Positions 1 through 9,191 of a DNA stretch of 64,000 bases are shown here, in pieces. The first letter of the stretch is position 1, and each line of letters starts with the position of its first letter. The notes below the pieces were generated by a model that saw only the letters and a program-made list of their open reading frames with translations, did no database searches and had not been told where the DNA came from. The DNA is from JANSWY01 sp965267245 (GTDB lineage: Bacteria; Bacteroidota; Bacteroidia; Cytophagales; Cyclobacteriaceae): contig OZ253939.1 in NCBI GenBank assembly GCA_965267245.1, positions 2,108,001-2,172,000 of the forward strand, in the 5' to 3' direction. The position numbers and the translations under genes were made by a program.

Positions 1-156
1 AAAACTCAGTTTTTCCAGAACTATTTTACCGTCCTGAACTGGGTTTTTCACTACTCCAGAGATTTTTACTGCACCTACTTTTTGGCCATTGCCCCCACAA
101 GCGCTCAGGATCAATATTAACATCACAAGACTTAGATACCTCATTTTTGAATTCAT
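1..156 (-). CDS. Lipoprotein, probable DUF4369/TlpA-type thiol-disulfide protein (partial)
   Basis: Only the first 52 codons are in the window; the gene runs off the left edge. The product starts with a lipoprotein signal peptide: a short basic start, a hydrophobic stretch, and LILSAC as lipobox with the lipidated Cys at about residue 20. The mature start, with ISGVVKNPVQDGKIVLEKL, resembles the beta-rich DUF4369 domain found at the N terminus of many Bacteroidota TlpA-like thioredoxins; this assignment is inferred from a short piece. The start at 156 is chosen because AAGGAAT lies just upstream; a second Met lies at 144. The gene is 24 bases downstream of gatB on the same strand and is probably the last gene of the alaS-gatB run. 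Confidence 0.6.
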   Translation of the reverse strand, partial: MNSKMRYLSLVMLILILSACGGNGQKVGAVKISGVVKNPVQDGKIVLEKLSF

Positions 157-180
157 TTCTATTCCTTTCTTATAAACAAA

Positions 181-1644
181 TTATTGCTCTAATGATTCCC
201 TTAGTAATTTATTGGCCACCTTCGGGTCAACTTTCCCTTTACTGCGTTTCATCAATTCTCCCATAAACATCCCCACTAGTCCTTTCTTACCATTTCGATA
301 AGCTTTTACCTTATCTGGAAAAGAAGCCAATACATCATCAATAATCGGCTGAATAGAATCCTGACTACTATCCTGAATTAAGTTTAGCTTTTGAGCAACC
401 TGCTCAGGGTCATCTCCCGGGTTATTTAGTAAATGAGGAAATATTTGCTGTGCTGCTGCAGTATAATTCACTTTTCCTGACTGAACAAGGTCAATAAGTG
501 ATGATAATAGCGCTGGGGTTATTGGCAGATCAGAAATAAGGTGTCCTTCTTCATTTAAATAAGCCTTAATCGGTCCCATCATCCAGTTAGCGACTGCCTT
601 GTAATTTGAGTTTAGTGCTACCACCGCTTCAAAATAATGTGCTACATCCCTGGTTTCAGTTAAGAAAGCACTATCATATTCAGGTAATTTGTACTCTTTA
701 GTGAATTTCCTGAATAACTCGTGTGGTAAAGCCGGCATATTTGACATAACCTCCTCAATATATGCTTCCGAGATCTCCATAGGACTAAGATCCGGTTCAG
801 GGAAATATCGGTAATCATTAAGTTCTTCTTTAGTTCTCATCCCAGCAGTGGTGCCTTTATCAGCGTCAAAAGTTCTTGTTTCTGAGATAATCTCGTTCCC
901 CTTCTCCACTTCCAGGATTTGTCTTTCTATTTCATGCTCAATGGCCCTTGCTACATTCCTGATAGAGTTCATATTTTTAACCTCCACCTTTCTTCCGAGT
1001 TCTGTACTCCCCACCGGCATTATAGAAATATTAGCATCACAGCGCATAGAACCCTGTTCCATATTTCCATCACAGATCTCAAGATATCTTACAATTTTCC
1101 GTATTTCACTCACAAAAGCGTATGCTTCTTCAGCTGAGTCAATTGCAGGATCAGTAACAATCTCTAATAATGGTACTCCTGCACGGTTGTAATCTACTAG
1201 TGTATCTGACTCGCCTTCAAGGTGTATTGACTTTCCGGCATCTTCCTCCATATGAACTTTAGTAAGTGGAATATTCTTTTCCAACCCGCTCTCCGTTCTC
1301 ACATGAACATATCCACCCACACAAATTGGAGTTGCATCCTGAGTAATTTGGTACCCCTTTGGCAAATCCGGATAGAAATAGTTCTTCCGATCAAAATACT
1401 GATATTTGCTTATCTCCGAATTACAGGCAATCCCTAGTCTAACGGCGTATTCCACCACCTTTTTATTCAACTTTGGCATTGTACCAGGATGCCCCAATGT
1501 GATTGCATGGATATTGGTATTCGGATGATTTCCGAATGAAGTACTGTCTCCAACAAAAATCTTACTTTCTGTTTGCAATTGTACGTGTACCTCAAGACCA
1601 ATTACTGGTTTATATTTTGCCCTGATGGCTTTGTCTAGCGTCAT
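181..1644 (-). CDS. gatB: Asp-tRNA(Asn)/Glu-tRNA(Gln) amidotransferase subunit B
   Basis: GatB is the tRNA-binding, kinase/transamidase-coupling subunit of GatCAB, which converts misacylated Glu-tRNA(Gln) or Asp-tRNA(Asn) to Gln-tRNA or Asn-tRNA in the cytoplasm. The 487-residue product has the family length. Visible family signatures are VIGLEVHVQL near residue 15, the YFDRKNYFYPDLPKGYQITQ region (about 83-102), and LTKVHMEEDAGKS followed by DYNRAGVPLLEIV. The C-terminal 150 residues form the helical YqeY-like tail. Its start codon overlaps the alaS stop by one base (TAATG), so the two are translationally coupled. gatA and gatC are not in the window. Confidence 0.97.
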   Translation of the reverse strand: MTLDKAIRAKYKPVIGLEVHVQLQTESKIFVGDSTSFGNHPNTNIHAITLGHPGTMPKLNKKVVEYAVRLGIACNSEISKYQYFDRKNYFYPDLPKGYQITQDATPICVGGYVHVRTESGLEKNIPLTKVHMEEDAGKSIHLEGESDTLVDYNRAGVPLLEIVTDPAIDSAEEAYAFVSEIRKIVRYLEICDGNMEQGSMRCDANISIMPVGSTELGRKVEVKNMNSIRNVARAIEHEIERQILEVEKGNEIISETRTFDADKGTTAGMRTKEELNDYRYFPEPDLSPMEISEAYIEEVMSNMPALPHELFRKFTKEYKLPEYDSAFLTETRDVAHYFEAVVALNSNYKAVANWMMGPIKAYLNEEGHLISDLPITPALLSSLIDLVQSGKVNYTAAAQQIFPHLLNNPGDDPEQVAQKLNLIQDSSQDSIQPIIDDVLASFPDKVKAYRNGKKGLVGMFMGELMKRSKGKVDPKVANKLLRESLEQ

Positions 1645-4274
1645 TAATTATTTACTGTCAGAATGTTTTCAATTGTACTTTTCGCTTTTTCAATCACTTT
1701 GGGTAATCCTGAAATATCTTTTCCTCCGGCGGTAGCATAAAACGGCTGTCCTCCGCCACCTCCTTTAATTTCTTTAGCCAAGTCTCTAACCAATTGACCA
1801 GCATTAAGGTCATACTCATTGACTAGGTTGTCAGCTATCATGATTGAGATCATAGGCTTTTCATTGATATTCGCCGCAACAATCATCAATAAATTGTCTA
1901 CTTCATTCTTGAGTTCAAATGAAACTTTCTTCAGTCCATCTGCATCGGGAAAATCTGATTGTGTTAACAATAGGTTGACACCATTAGTTTCCCTGATCTG
2001 GTCGAGTAATTGCTGTTTTACCTGACCTGATTTTTCGCTGTTTATTTTTTCTAGTTGTTTCTGTAATTCAGTTCTTTCATTAATAAGACTCTCAATGGCC
2101 TTGTTAATGTCTTTTGGGTTTTTAAGCAGCTCTTTTACTTCTGCAAGCTCATTTAGCTGCTCTCTCACAAATTCTTCTGCTGTTTCGGCTGTGATAGCCT
2201 CAATTCTTCTTACCCCCGCTGCAACGGATGTTTCTTGTCTGACCTTAAAAAATCCTATCTTGCCAGTTGCAGGCACATGAGTACCCCCACATAATTCTAT
2301 GGAGAACTCAGGGTTAAAAGTAATCACTCTCACATATTCACCATACTTTTCACCAAACAATGCCATGGCACCCATTTTTTTGGCCTCTTCTATCGGAATA
2401 TTGCGCTTCTCGTCGAGCTTAATATTTTCCCGAATACGATCATTGACTATTTTCTCAACCTGCTCAATTTCTTCATCACTCATTTTGGAGAAATGAGAAA
2501 AATCAAATCTTAGAACTTTATCGTTCACTAAAGATCCTTTTTGTTGCACGTGATCTCCAAGTACTTGCTTCAATGCAGCGTGCAACAAGTGCGTAGCACT
2601 GTGATTATTTTCAGTAAGTAATCTCTTTCTTTCATTGACTACACAAGTAAAAGAGCCTTCTAAATCCTTCGGAAGTTCTTTGAGGAAATGAATAATCAGG
2701 TCATTCTCCTTTTTCGTGTCAATCACATAGGATTTTTCACCATTTATCTCGAAATAACCTGTATCCCCCACTTGTCCACCTGATTCAGCATAGAATGGAG
2801 TTTGGTCGAGTACAACCTGGTAAATCTCCTTGCCTTTATCTGTCACCTTTCGGTATCTGGCAATCTGGCTTTCAGAAGTCAATTGTTCATAACCAAGGAA
2901 GGTACATTGGTCAATATCCCTTACAATCACCCAATCACCGGCTGAAATTTTTCCTGCTGCTTTTGAGCGATCCTTTTGGACCTGCATTTCTTTTTTAAAT
3001 CCTGCTTCGTCTACCTTCACATTGTTCTCTGAGGCGATAAGTTGAGTGAGATCAAATGGGAACCCGTAAGTGTCATATAACTCAAATGCCTCTTTCCCAT
3101 CAATTGTGTCTTTCTCGTTTTTGAGTGAATCAATCCTCTTCAGGCCATTCTCAAGGGTCTTTAGGAATGAAACTTCTTCTTCGTAGATCACTTTTTTGAT
3201 GAAATCCTGCTGTGCTTCAAGCTCTGGAAATATTTCATCGAATTGTTTGGCCAGTGTGGGTAATAACTCGTTCAAAAATGGCTCTTTGAAACCAAGGAAA
3301 GTATAACCATACCTAACAGCCCTTCTTAAGATCCTTCTGATTACATACCCAGCCTTAACATTAGACGGTAGTTGTCCATCTGCGATGGCAAATGCAATAG
3401 CTCTAACATGATCTGAGATAACACGAAGGGCGATATCCATTTTCTCATCTTGTCCGTATTTAATTCCTGAAGCTTCTTCAAGGTCATCAATCAAATCCTG
3501 GAATACATCCGTATCGTAATTGGATTTTTTACCCTGAATGGCCATTGCAAGTCTCTCGAAACCCATTCCAGTATCTACATGCTTTGCAGGTAAATTAACC
3601 AGACTCTTATCAGACATTCTGTTAAACTGCATGAAAACAAGGTTCCAGATCTCTACAACCAAGGGATGATCCTGATTTACAAGGTCTTTACCTGGAACTT
3701 TGGCAATTTCCTCAGCAGACCTTAAATCTATGTGTAATTCTGAGCAAGGTCCGCATGGACCAGTGTCACCCATTTCCCAGAAATTATCCTTTTTCGAACC
3801 GTATAAGATGCGATCTTCATCTAATATTTTAATCCAATAGTCATATGCTTCCTGGTCAACCTCCAGATTATCAGTTTCATCGCCACCAAACACAGTTGCA
3901 TACAATCTATCCTTCGGTAATCCATAAACGCCAGTAAGTAATTCCCATGCCCATTCAATAGCTTCTTTTTTGAAGTAGTCCCCAAAAGACCAGTTTCCCA
4001 ACATTTCAAACATAGTATGGTGATAGGTATCCATACCCACTTCTTCCAAATCATTATGTTTTCCAGAAACCCTCAGGCACTTTTGGGTATCTGCCACCCT
4101 TTTGTATTTTGCCTCCTTATTGCCAAGAAAGTAATCTTTAAACTGATTCATCCCGGCATTAGTGAACATCAATGTGGGATCATTTTGAATCACCATTGGC
4201 GCTGAAGGAACAATTTCATGGCCTTTCTCCTTAAAAAAATCAAGAAACTTTTGTCTGATCTCCCTAGATCTCAT
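1644..4274 (-). CDS. alaS: Alanyl-tRNA synthetase
   Basis: Charges tRNA(Ala) with alanine and edits mischarged Ser/Gly. At 876 residues it is full length. The class II catalytic core is N-terminal (FTNAGMNQFKDYFLG near 37-51, then GDTGPCGPCSELH near 168-180). The editing domain has HSATHLLHAAL near 560 and the CGGTH zinc motif near 662. The C-terminal C-Ala/DHHA1 domain carries the glycine-rich KGGGGGQPFYATAGG near the end. It is the first gene of the alaS-gatB run and diverges from the M23 peptidase gene across a 226-base gap. No operator or T-box is seen upstream. Confidence 0.98.
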   Translation of the reverse strand: MRSREIRQKFLDFFKEKGHEIVPSAPMVIQNDPTLMFTNAGMNQFKDYFLGNKEAKYKRVADTQKCLRVSGKHNDLEEVGMDTYHHTMFEMLGNWSFGDYFKKEAIEWAWELLTGVYGLPKDRLYATVFGGDETDNLEVDQEAYDYWIKILDEDRILYGSKKDNFWEMGDTGPCGPCSELHIDLRSAEEIAKVPGKDLVNQDHPLVVEIWNLVFMQFNRMSDKSLVNLPAKHVDTGMGFERLAMAIQGKKSNYDTDVFQDLIDDLEEASGIKYGQDEKMDIALRVISDHVRAIAFAIADGQLPSNVKAGYVIRRILRRAVRYGYTFLGFKEPFLNELLPTLAKQFDEIFPELEAQQDFIKKVIYEEEVSFLKTLENGLKRIDSLKNEKDTIDGKEAFELYDTYGFPFDLTQLIASENNVKVDEAGFKKEMQVQKDRSKAAGKISAGDWVIVRDIDQCTFLGYEQLTSESQIARYRKVTDKGKEIYQVVLDQTPFYAESGGQVGDTGYFEINGEKSYVIDTKKENDLIIHFLKELPKDLEGSFTCVVNERKRLLTENNHSATHLLHAALKQVLGDHVQQKGSLVNDKVLRFDFSHFSKMSDEEIEQVEKIVNDRIRENIKLDEKRNIPIEEAKKMGAMALFGEKYGEYVRVITFNPEFSIELCGGTHVPATGKIGFFKVRQETSVAAGVRRIEAITAETAEEFVREQLNELAEVKELLKNPKDINKAIESLINERTELQKQLEKINSEKSGQVKQQLLDQIRETNGVNLLLTQSDFPDADGLKKVSFELKNEVDNLLMIVAANINEKPMISIMIADNLVNEYDLNAGQLVRDLAKEIKGGGGGQPFYATAGGKDISGLPKVIEKAKSTIENILTVNN

Positions 4275-4500
4275 ATTACCTACTTTCTATTATCAAATTC
4301 ACTAAAAATCAGCTCCTTAATTGCATTTAGGAACCAATTTCAACCGTTTGCGTTAAAATGCTGAATATCAAAAATTTAGCTTCAAATTATTTGTTAACAA
4401 AAATATTTAGTTATTTTGCAAACTATGACAAAGCCACCCATTAGTAATTTTTTTGATTTTCGAATCACAATATTAGAACAAAAATACTGATCAATCAGGA
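4275..4500. other. Divergent intergenic region between alaS and M23 peptidase gene
   Basis: This AT-rich spacer holds the promoters of alaS (minus) and the peptidase gene (plus). On the plus strand a TTTG at 4390-4393 and TATTTTG at 4412-4418 are separated by 18 bases, close to the Bacteroidota -33/-7 promoter. On the minus strand only a weak TGAATTTG is seen near the alaS start. No RNA gene or repeat is visible. Confidence 0.55.
4390..4418 (+). promoter_or_regulatory. Probable promoter of the M23 peptidase gene
   Basis: TTTG (4390-4393), an 18-base spacer and TATTTTG (4412-4418). The -7 element is one base short of the TAnnTTTG consensus, so this is a near match. It implies a leader of about 75 bases before the start at 4501. 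Confidence 0.45.
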
Positions 4501-5484
4501 ATGGCACGTATTAAATATTATTACGATACGGAATCGTGTAGATACGAACGTATCAAAGTGAGTACTTGGGACATTATTTTAAACACTTTAGGAATCCTGG
4601 CATTAGTAGGCATTTTTTCTGCAGGTCTTGTATATACTTATGTACAATATGTAGAGAGCCCTAAGGAGGCGATGCAACGCAAAGTGATTGACGAGTTAAA
4701 GTTCCACAATGAAATGCAAAGTAAAGAAATCGACCAAATGGCCGAGATCTTAACAAGTTTGCAAGAAAGAGATGATAATGTTTACAGAACCATCTTTGGA
4801 GCTGAGCCTATTCCGGATGCTGTAAGACAAGCCGGTTTTGGTGGAGCCAACCGTTATAAGGATCTAATGGACGAAGGTTTGGAACAAGAGGAATTGGTAT
4901 TAACCAACTACCAAAAAATAGATCAACTTAAGAAGCAGATGTATATTCAGACCAAGTCTTATGACGAAATTCTTGACCTGGCTGCCAGAAAAGAAGAGAT
5001 GTTTGCATCACTTCCTGCAATACAACCTGTTTCCAACAAAGAATTGAAAAGACTATCTTCAGGATTCGGTTACAGAACGGACCCTATTTACAAAACAAGG
5101 AGAATGCATTATGGAGTTGATTTCTCGGCTCCTAAAGGAACCCCAATTTATGCAACCGGTGACGGTACTGTATTGATGACAAAGTCTACCTACAGTGGGT
5201 TTGGTAACCACGTGAAAATTGATCATGGCTTTGGATATGTTACACTTTATGGACATATGGATAGCTTTATTGTAAAGAAAGGTGAAAAAGTAAAAAGAGG
5301 TGACCTTATAGGCTATGTAGGTAATACTGGTAAATCTACTGCCCCTCACTTGCACTATGAAGTGCACAAACAAGGCAAGAAAATTAACCCGGTACACTAT
5401 TTTACGAAAGACCTGAATCACGAAGAGTACGAAGAAATACTTAGATTGAGCTCTATTGAAAACCAATCATTAGGTTCTTATTAG
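4501..5484 (+). CDS. M23 family (LytM-type) peptidoglycan endopeptidase
   Basis: Predicted cell-envelope zinc metallopeptidase that cuts peptide cross-links of peptidoglycan. A short cytoplasmic N terminus is followed by one membrane segment at about residues 27-50, then a coiled coil (about 55-180) and a C-terminal LytM domain. Zinc and catalytic residues are visible: H203 and D207 in MHYGVDF, and H283/H285 in HLHYE. The domain therefore looks active rather than degenerate. The layout (membrane anchor, coiled coil, LytM) resembles MepM/EnvC-like division or elongation hydrolases. It has its own promoter upstream and a strong terminator just downstream, so it is probably monocistronic. Confidence 0.93.
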   Translation: MARIKYYYDTESCRYERIKVSTWDIILNTLGILALVGIFSAGLVYTYVQYVESPKEAMQRKVIDELKFHNEMQSKEIDQMAEILTSLQERDDNVYRTIFGAEPIPDAVRQAGFGGANRYKDLMDEGLEQEELVLTNYQKIDQLKKQMYIQTKSYDEILDLAARKEEMFASLPAIQPVSNKELKRLSSGFGYRTDPIYKTRRMHYGVDFSAPKGTPIYATGDGTVLMTKSTYSGFGNHVKIDHGFGYVTLYGHMDSFIVKKGEKVKRGDLIGYVGNTGKSTAPHLHYEVHKQGKKINPVHYFTKDLNHEEYEEILRLSSIENQSLGSY

Positions 5485-5509
5485 AATTAAGAAAATATTT
5501 GAATGAATT

Positions 5510-5540
5510 AAAACCAGAGCATAGTCTCTGGTTTTTTTTT
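5510..5540 (+). terminator. Rho-independent terminator after the M23 gene
   Basis: A perfect 10-bp stem (AAAACCAGAG at 5510-5519 with CTCTGGTTTT at 5526-5535), a loop of CATAGT, then a run of T to 5540. It ends 25 bases after the peptidase stop codon and sits directly before the next promoter. Confidence 0.9.
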
Positions 5541-5545
5541 ATCCA

Positions 5546-5553
5546 TATATTTG
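5546..5553 (+). promoter_or_regulatory. -7 promoter box (TATATTTG) of the beta-propeller gene
   Basis: Exact match to TAnnTTTG, 35 bases before the ATG at 5589 and directly after the terminator of the previous gene. A clear -33 TTG was not found at the expected distance. Confidence 0.6.
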
Positions 5554-5588
5554 GGTCAAATTGATGTCAAACTGAATCTACCTTTAAA

Positions 5589-6908
5589 ATGAGAATAAGA
5601 TACATTGCATTTCTTCTTTGCCTTTTGATAATTCAAGTTGGAATTGCACAACCTCCACCGGTTCAAAGATTTGACATGGGTATAACATCAGCCCCTGCAG
5701 ATTCAGAAGTAAGTCTAAAATTGGCTAGACGGTATCAACAGTATAATTGGTATCCAAAAAATGATGAAGACCATCTTGATAAATCCATTTTCTCTCCAAA
5801 ATCTGCAATTTTCACATTGGATGGTAAGAAACTATATGTGAATTCTCTGGAAGGATTCAGCACTTCAGTCTATGATGTGGCTACAGGTGATCGTTTAAAG
5901 GTTATCTACCACAAATTTGATAACGAAAACAATTTTCTCTTTCAAGGTGATGAAAACACCATATTTGATTACAAATACAGGTATCAGCGACCCACTCCAA
6001 ATACGTTTAGTGGGAAACCAGTGGAGAGTACCCTTTCTCACAAAGGAAGATATCTTTGGGTGACCTATTATCGACGAAGCTATGATAAAAATGCAGAGAG
6101 CCCTTCTGCTGTTGCAATAATTGATACTGAGGCAGATTCTATTGTGCGAGTCATGCCTACAGGCCCTCTACCTAAAATGATAGCATCCTCGGATGATGGT
6201 AAATATGTAGCAGTCACACATTGGGGAGACAATACAATCGCCATCATTGATGTGAGTTCAGATTCTGTTGAGAATTTCAAATATATAAAACACCTTGTGG
6301 TTGACCGGAAATTAGCATTGAATTTCGATAGCGATGAAAAAATTGACAGGGACAGTCAATGTGGGTTTTGCTTACGTGGTACTGTCTTTACACCAGACAG
6401 CAAGAACCTGCTAGTAGGCCGAATGGGCGGTGGAGGAATTGCCGTATTTGATATGGATAGTTTGGAGTTTCTTAAAACAGCTTACGGGATGAAATACAAT
6501 ATCCGTCATTTGACAATCACCAATAATGATCTTTATATAGGCTGTAACAGAACTGGGTTTGTTCAGGTAACGGATGTGGATAAATTGGTAGCTGAAAAAA
6601 AAGCTAGTCCTGACAAAAATATTACTTACACCGATTGGAAAAGTAAGTGGGTAGGGTCCGGTGTAAGGACTATTTGCACCACAAAGGATGGCAAGTATAT
6701 ATTCGCATGTGTGAATGGAGAATCTAAGATATCAGTAGTAAGAACTGAAGATATGAGCATCATTGCGACAATAGGTGCAGACTCATATCCTGTAGGAATG
6801 GCCATATCACCAGACAACAGTAAATTGGTAGTTACCTCACAAGGAAAAACCGGAGGTGGTGGTAATTCGGTTATGGTATATGATATCACCTATAATTCAG
6901 CTGATTAA
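5589..6908 (+). CDS. Exported YncE-like beta-propeller protein
   Basis: A 439-residue protein with a Sec signal peptide (residues 1-20, cleavage after IQVGIA) and YVTN/YncE-type beta-propeller repeats, seen as recurring blades such as SPKSAIFTLDGKKLYVNS, ASSDDGKYVAVTHWGDNTI and AISPDNSKLVVTSQG. Such proteins are usually periplasmic or surface binding/scaffold proteins; no catalytic residues are identifiable. A CGFC pair near residue 257 lies inside one blade, resembling a redox or structural disulfide. It is monocistronic by position, between a terminator upstream and a 167-base gap downstream. The ligand is unknown. Confidence 0.8.
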   Translation: MRIRYIAFLLCLLIIQVGIAQPPPVQRFDMGITSAPADSEVSLKLARRYQQYNWYPKNDEDHLDKSIFSPKSAIFTLDGKKLYVNSLEGFSTSVYDVATGDRLKVIYHKFDNENNFLFQGDENTIFDYKYRYQRPTPNTFSGKPVESTLSHKGRYLWVTYYRRSYDKNAESPSAVAIIDTEADSIVRVMPTGPLPKMIASSDDGKYVAVTHWGDNTIAIIDVSSDSVENFKYIKHLVVDRKLALNFDSDEKIDRDSQCGFCLRGTVFTPDSKNLLVGRMGGGGIAVFDMDSLEFLKTAYGMKYNIRHLTITNNDLYIGCNRTGFVQVTDVDKLVAEKKASPDKNITYTDWKSKWVGSGVRTICTTKDGKYIFACVNGESKISVVRTEDMSIIATIGADSYPVGMAISPDNSKLVVTSQGKTGGGGNSVMVYDITYNSAD

Positions 6909-7075
6909 TTCAATAATTTGTCCTGATTATCAATTTTTTACAGAATTTTTTGAAAGCTTTGGTTTAAATGGACGCAATTAAGAAGAAATTGGATTATATT
7001 GGCTGAAAATTTGCCCTTAAATATCTTATTTGCATTGACCAAGAGACTATAATTTTCTATATTCAAGTCTAGAAA

Positions 7076-7417
7076 GTGCCATACAAGGAAAAAGAAATAG
7101 AAAAGAAATACTACACCATCGGCGAGGTTGCCGAAGACCTTGGTGTAGCTACCTCCCTGATAAGATTTTGGGAAGGTGAATTTGATATCATTAAACCCAA
7201 AAAAAATAGAAAGGGTAACAGACAATTCACCAAGGAGGACATCAAAAACGTCAAATTAATCTACCATCTGGTCAAAGAAAAGGGTTACACCCTGCAAGGA
7301 GCCAGAGATTTTATAAAAAGTGATGCTAATGCTGCCATTAGCAAAATTGAATTAATTAATTCACTGAAGAAAGTAAGAGAATTTCTGGTTAACCTAAGGC
7401 AAGAAGTTTCTGAATGA
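7076..7417 (+). CDS. MerR-family transcriptional regulator
   Basis: A short 113-residue regulator. The N-terminal winged helix-turn-helix is clear: KYYTIGEVAEDLGVATSLIR at about 11-30 followed by FWEGEFDIIKPKKN and a FTKEDIKNVKLI helix. After the DNA-binding domain only a short helix remains, without an effector-binding domain or metal-binding Cys residues. It starts with GTG at 7076. The stop overlaps the dprA start by four bases (ATGA), so it is coupled to dprA. The order alaS / M23 peptidase / MerR is one I associate with other Bacteroidota genomes. Target unknown. Confidence 0.88.
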   Translation: MPYKEKEIEKKYYTIGEVAEDLGVATSLIRFWEGEFDIIKPKKNRKGNRQFTKEDIKNVKLIYHLVKEKGYTLQGARDFIKSDANAAISKIELINSLKKVREFLVNLRQEVSE

Positions 7418-8517
7418 CACATGATATTTATTATGAGATAGCCTCCACCGAAATTTTTGGTGTTGGCGATAAGATGGTGCGCGTTTTAGTAAGTTATTGT
7501 GGATCAGCGCAGGCTATTTTTGACGCAAACCGTTCAAAGCTTTCTAAAGTACCTGGTATTGGTCCAAAGACAATTGAATCAATTATCAAAGGGGATGCAC
7601 TAAAGAAAGCTGAAGGAATTATGAAGCAGTGTGAAAGATTAGCTATTGAGCCAATATATTTCACGAATAGCGATTACCCGCAATACCTGAAGCAATGGGA
7701 AGACGCCCCTCCCATTTTGTATGTGAAGGGTGTGAGTAATCTTAACTTCAGCAAATCAGTAGCCATAGTAGGTACAAGAAATGCTACCGAATACGGTAAA
7801 AACACCACAGAAAATATAGTCGAGGACCTGGTACCTCATCAGGCTTGCATTGTTTCAGGGTTAGCCTACGGAATTGACATTACTGCACACCGGGCTGCTT
7901 TGAATCAAAACCTATCAACTGTGGCAGTCCTAGCCGGTGGAATTGATTGGATATATCCAGCTCAACATAAAAAGACAGCCGAAGAAATTTGCGAAAATGG
8001 TGCGCTCATTAGTGAGAACCCACCCAGGACAAAACCAGAAGCTCATTTATTCCCGGCTCGAAATAGAATAATAGCTGGCATGAGTGATGCCACAGTTGTA
8101 GTAGAAGCTGCCGAGAAAGGTGGTGCCTTGATTACTGCAGAAATTGCATTCAGCTATGAGAAACCTGTATTTGCTGTACCAGGTAATGTGGGCAACAAAT
8201 ACTCAGAAGGCTGCAACAAACTGATAAGAGATCAAAAAGCTTATATTTTGAGCGACATTAATTCACTGGAATACAACCTTGGGTGGACAAAAGAGCATGA
8301 AAAAGCAAAGAAAGAGCCTGTTGACATCTCCATGTTTGAACACCCTGAGCAATCAGTATTGGAATTACTGATGAAGTGTGAAGATGGGATGCAAATTGAC
8401 GAAATAGCATGGAAAACTCAAAACAACGTTAATCATTTGGCGAGTCTATTATTGGGGCTGGAATTCAAAGGAATAGTTAAATCACTCCCCGGAAAAAGGT
8501 ATTGCATTCGTACTTAG
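7414..8517 (+). CDS. dprA: DNA-processing protein DprA
   Basis: DprA (Smf) binds incoming single-stranded DNA in natural transformation and loads RecA. The 367-residue product has an N-terminal helix-hairpin-helix region (LSKVPGIGPKTIESII near 45-60), a Rossmann-type core with IVGTRNATEYG near 120, VSGLAYGIDITAHRAAL near 148 and FPARNRIIAGMSDATVVVEA near 212, and a C-terminal winged-helix DML1-like domain (about 305-365). It overlaps the MerR gene upstream (ATGA) and its TAG stop is interlocked with the stop of the convergent membrane-protein gene (TTAG at 8514-8517). Confidence 0.96.
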   Translation: MTHDIYYEIASTEIFGVGDKMVRVLVSYCGSAQAIFDANRSKLSKVPGIGPKTIESIIKGDALKKAEGIMKQCERLAIEPIYFTNSDYPQYLKQWEDAPPILYVKGVSNLNFSKSVAIVGTRNATEYGKNTTENIVEDLVPHQACIVSGLAYGIDITAHRAALNQNLSTVAVLAGGIDWIYPAQHKKTAEEICENGALISENPPRTKPEAHLFPARNRIIAGMSDATVVVEAAEKGGALITAEIAFSYEKPVFAVPGNVGNKYSEGCNKLIRDQKAYILSDINSLEYNLGWTKEHEKAKKEPVDISMFEHPEQSVLELLMKCEDGMQIDEIAWKTQNNVNHLASLLLGLEFKGIVKSLPGKRYCIRT

Positions 8518-9191
8518 GTGTGAGAAACATCTTTTTTCACAAAGCAATAAATGATCAAAATAACAAAAGCCCCAACAATTGATGTTGTAAACCAGGAAAT
8601 CATTAGAGGACTCCCTCCAAAGGCTTGTAATGATAAAATGAAGGGGATTATCAGCAAACCCGCCAATACTTTATGCATTACATTGCCACTTAAAAAATAA
8701 GTACCAAAACCCACGAATATTATTGCCAGACACTCCCATTTTAACCATGTGAATATGGATAGCAGGTTTAGTTGTTTGGTAAACTGAGAACTCCCTGCCT
8801 GAAAAGCATTTAATATCTCAATTAATTGAAGGTTCTCAGCAAAATCTCCAATCAGGATTAAGGCTATCAACAAATAGCCGAATCGGAGTGTCTGATTCCC
8901 CTGGGTACTAAAAGCTTTTCGCCATAACAAGAATAAAAAAGAGGAGTATACAAGCATATAGAAGAAATCAATGTAGTTCCCGTAATTAACATTTTCCAGC
9001 TCTTCCTGAGGTACATGATTGAGTAATTCGATCACTTCCTCATCTAAGGTTACAAACTCAAATGCGATAATGAAGCTTGAATAGTTGGTTTCAACTTTTG
9101 GAAACGTCACTCCCATTAAAACCACAAGTATCAAAAGTGGTATAGCCAGAAGGCCAATTTTCGCAATGGGGAAGTTCTTAAAATAAGACAT
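8514..9191 (-). CDS. Hypothetical multi-pass membrane protein
   Basis: A 225-residue protein I do not recognise. About five to six hydrophobic segments can be seen: residues about 10-30, 75-90, 103-120, 145-165, 170-185 and 198-218. The first loop (about 31-72) is acidic, polar and probably outside the membrane. No catalytic motif is obvious. Its start overlaps the HMG-CoA lyase stop by one base (TAATG), so both are translated from one message. Its stop is interlocked with that of dprA. Confidence 0.7.
   Translation of the reverse strand: MSYFKNFPIAKIGLLAIPLLILVVLMGVTFPKVETNYSSFIIAFEFVTLDEEVIELLNHVPQEELENVNYGNYIDFFYMLVYSSFLFLLWRKAFSTQGNQTLRFGYLLIALILIGDFAENLQLIEILNAFQAGSSQFTKQLNLLSIFTWLKWECLAIIFVGFGTYFLSGNVMHKVLAGLLIIPFILSLQAFGGSPLMISWFTTSIVGAFVILIIYCFVKKDVSHT

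Noticed and set aside
6938..7225. Minus-strand frame of 95 codons over the MerR gene
   Set aside because: No signal, motif or promoter; the opposite strand encodes a clear MerR helix-turn-helix protein in this region.
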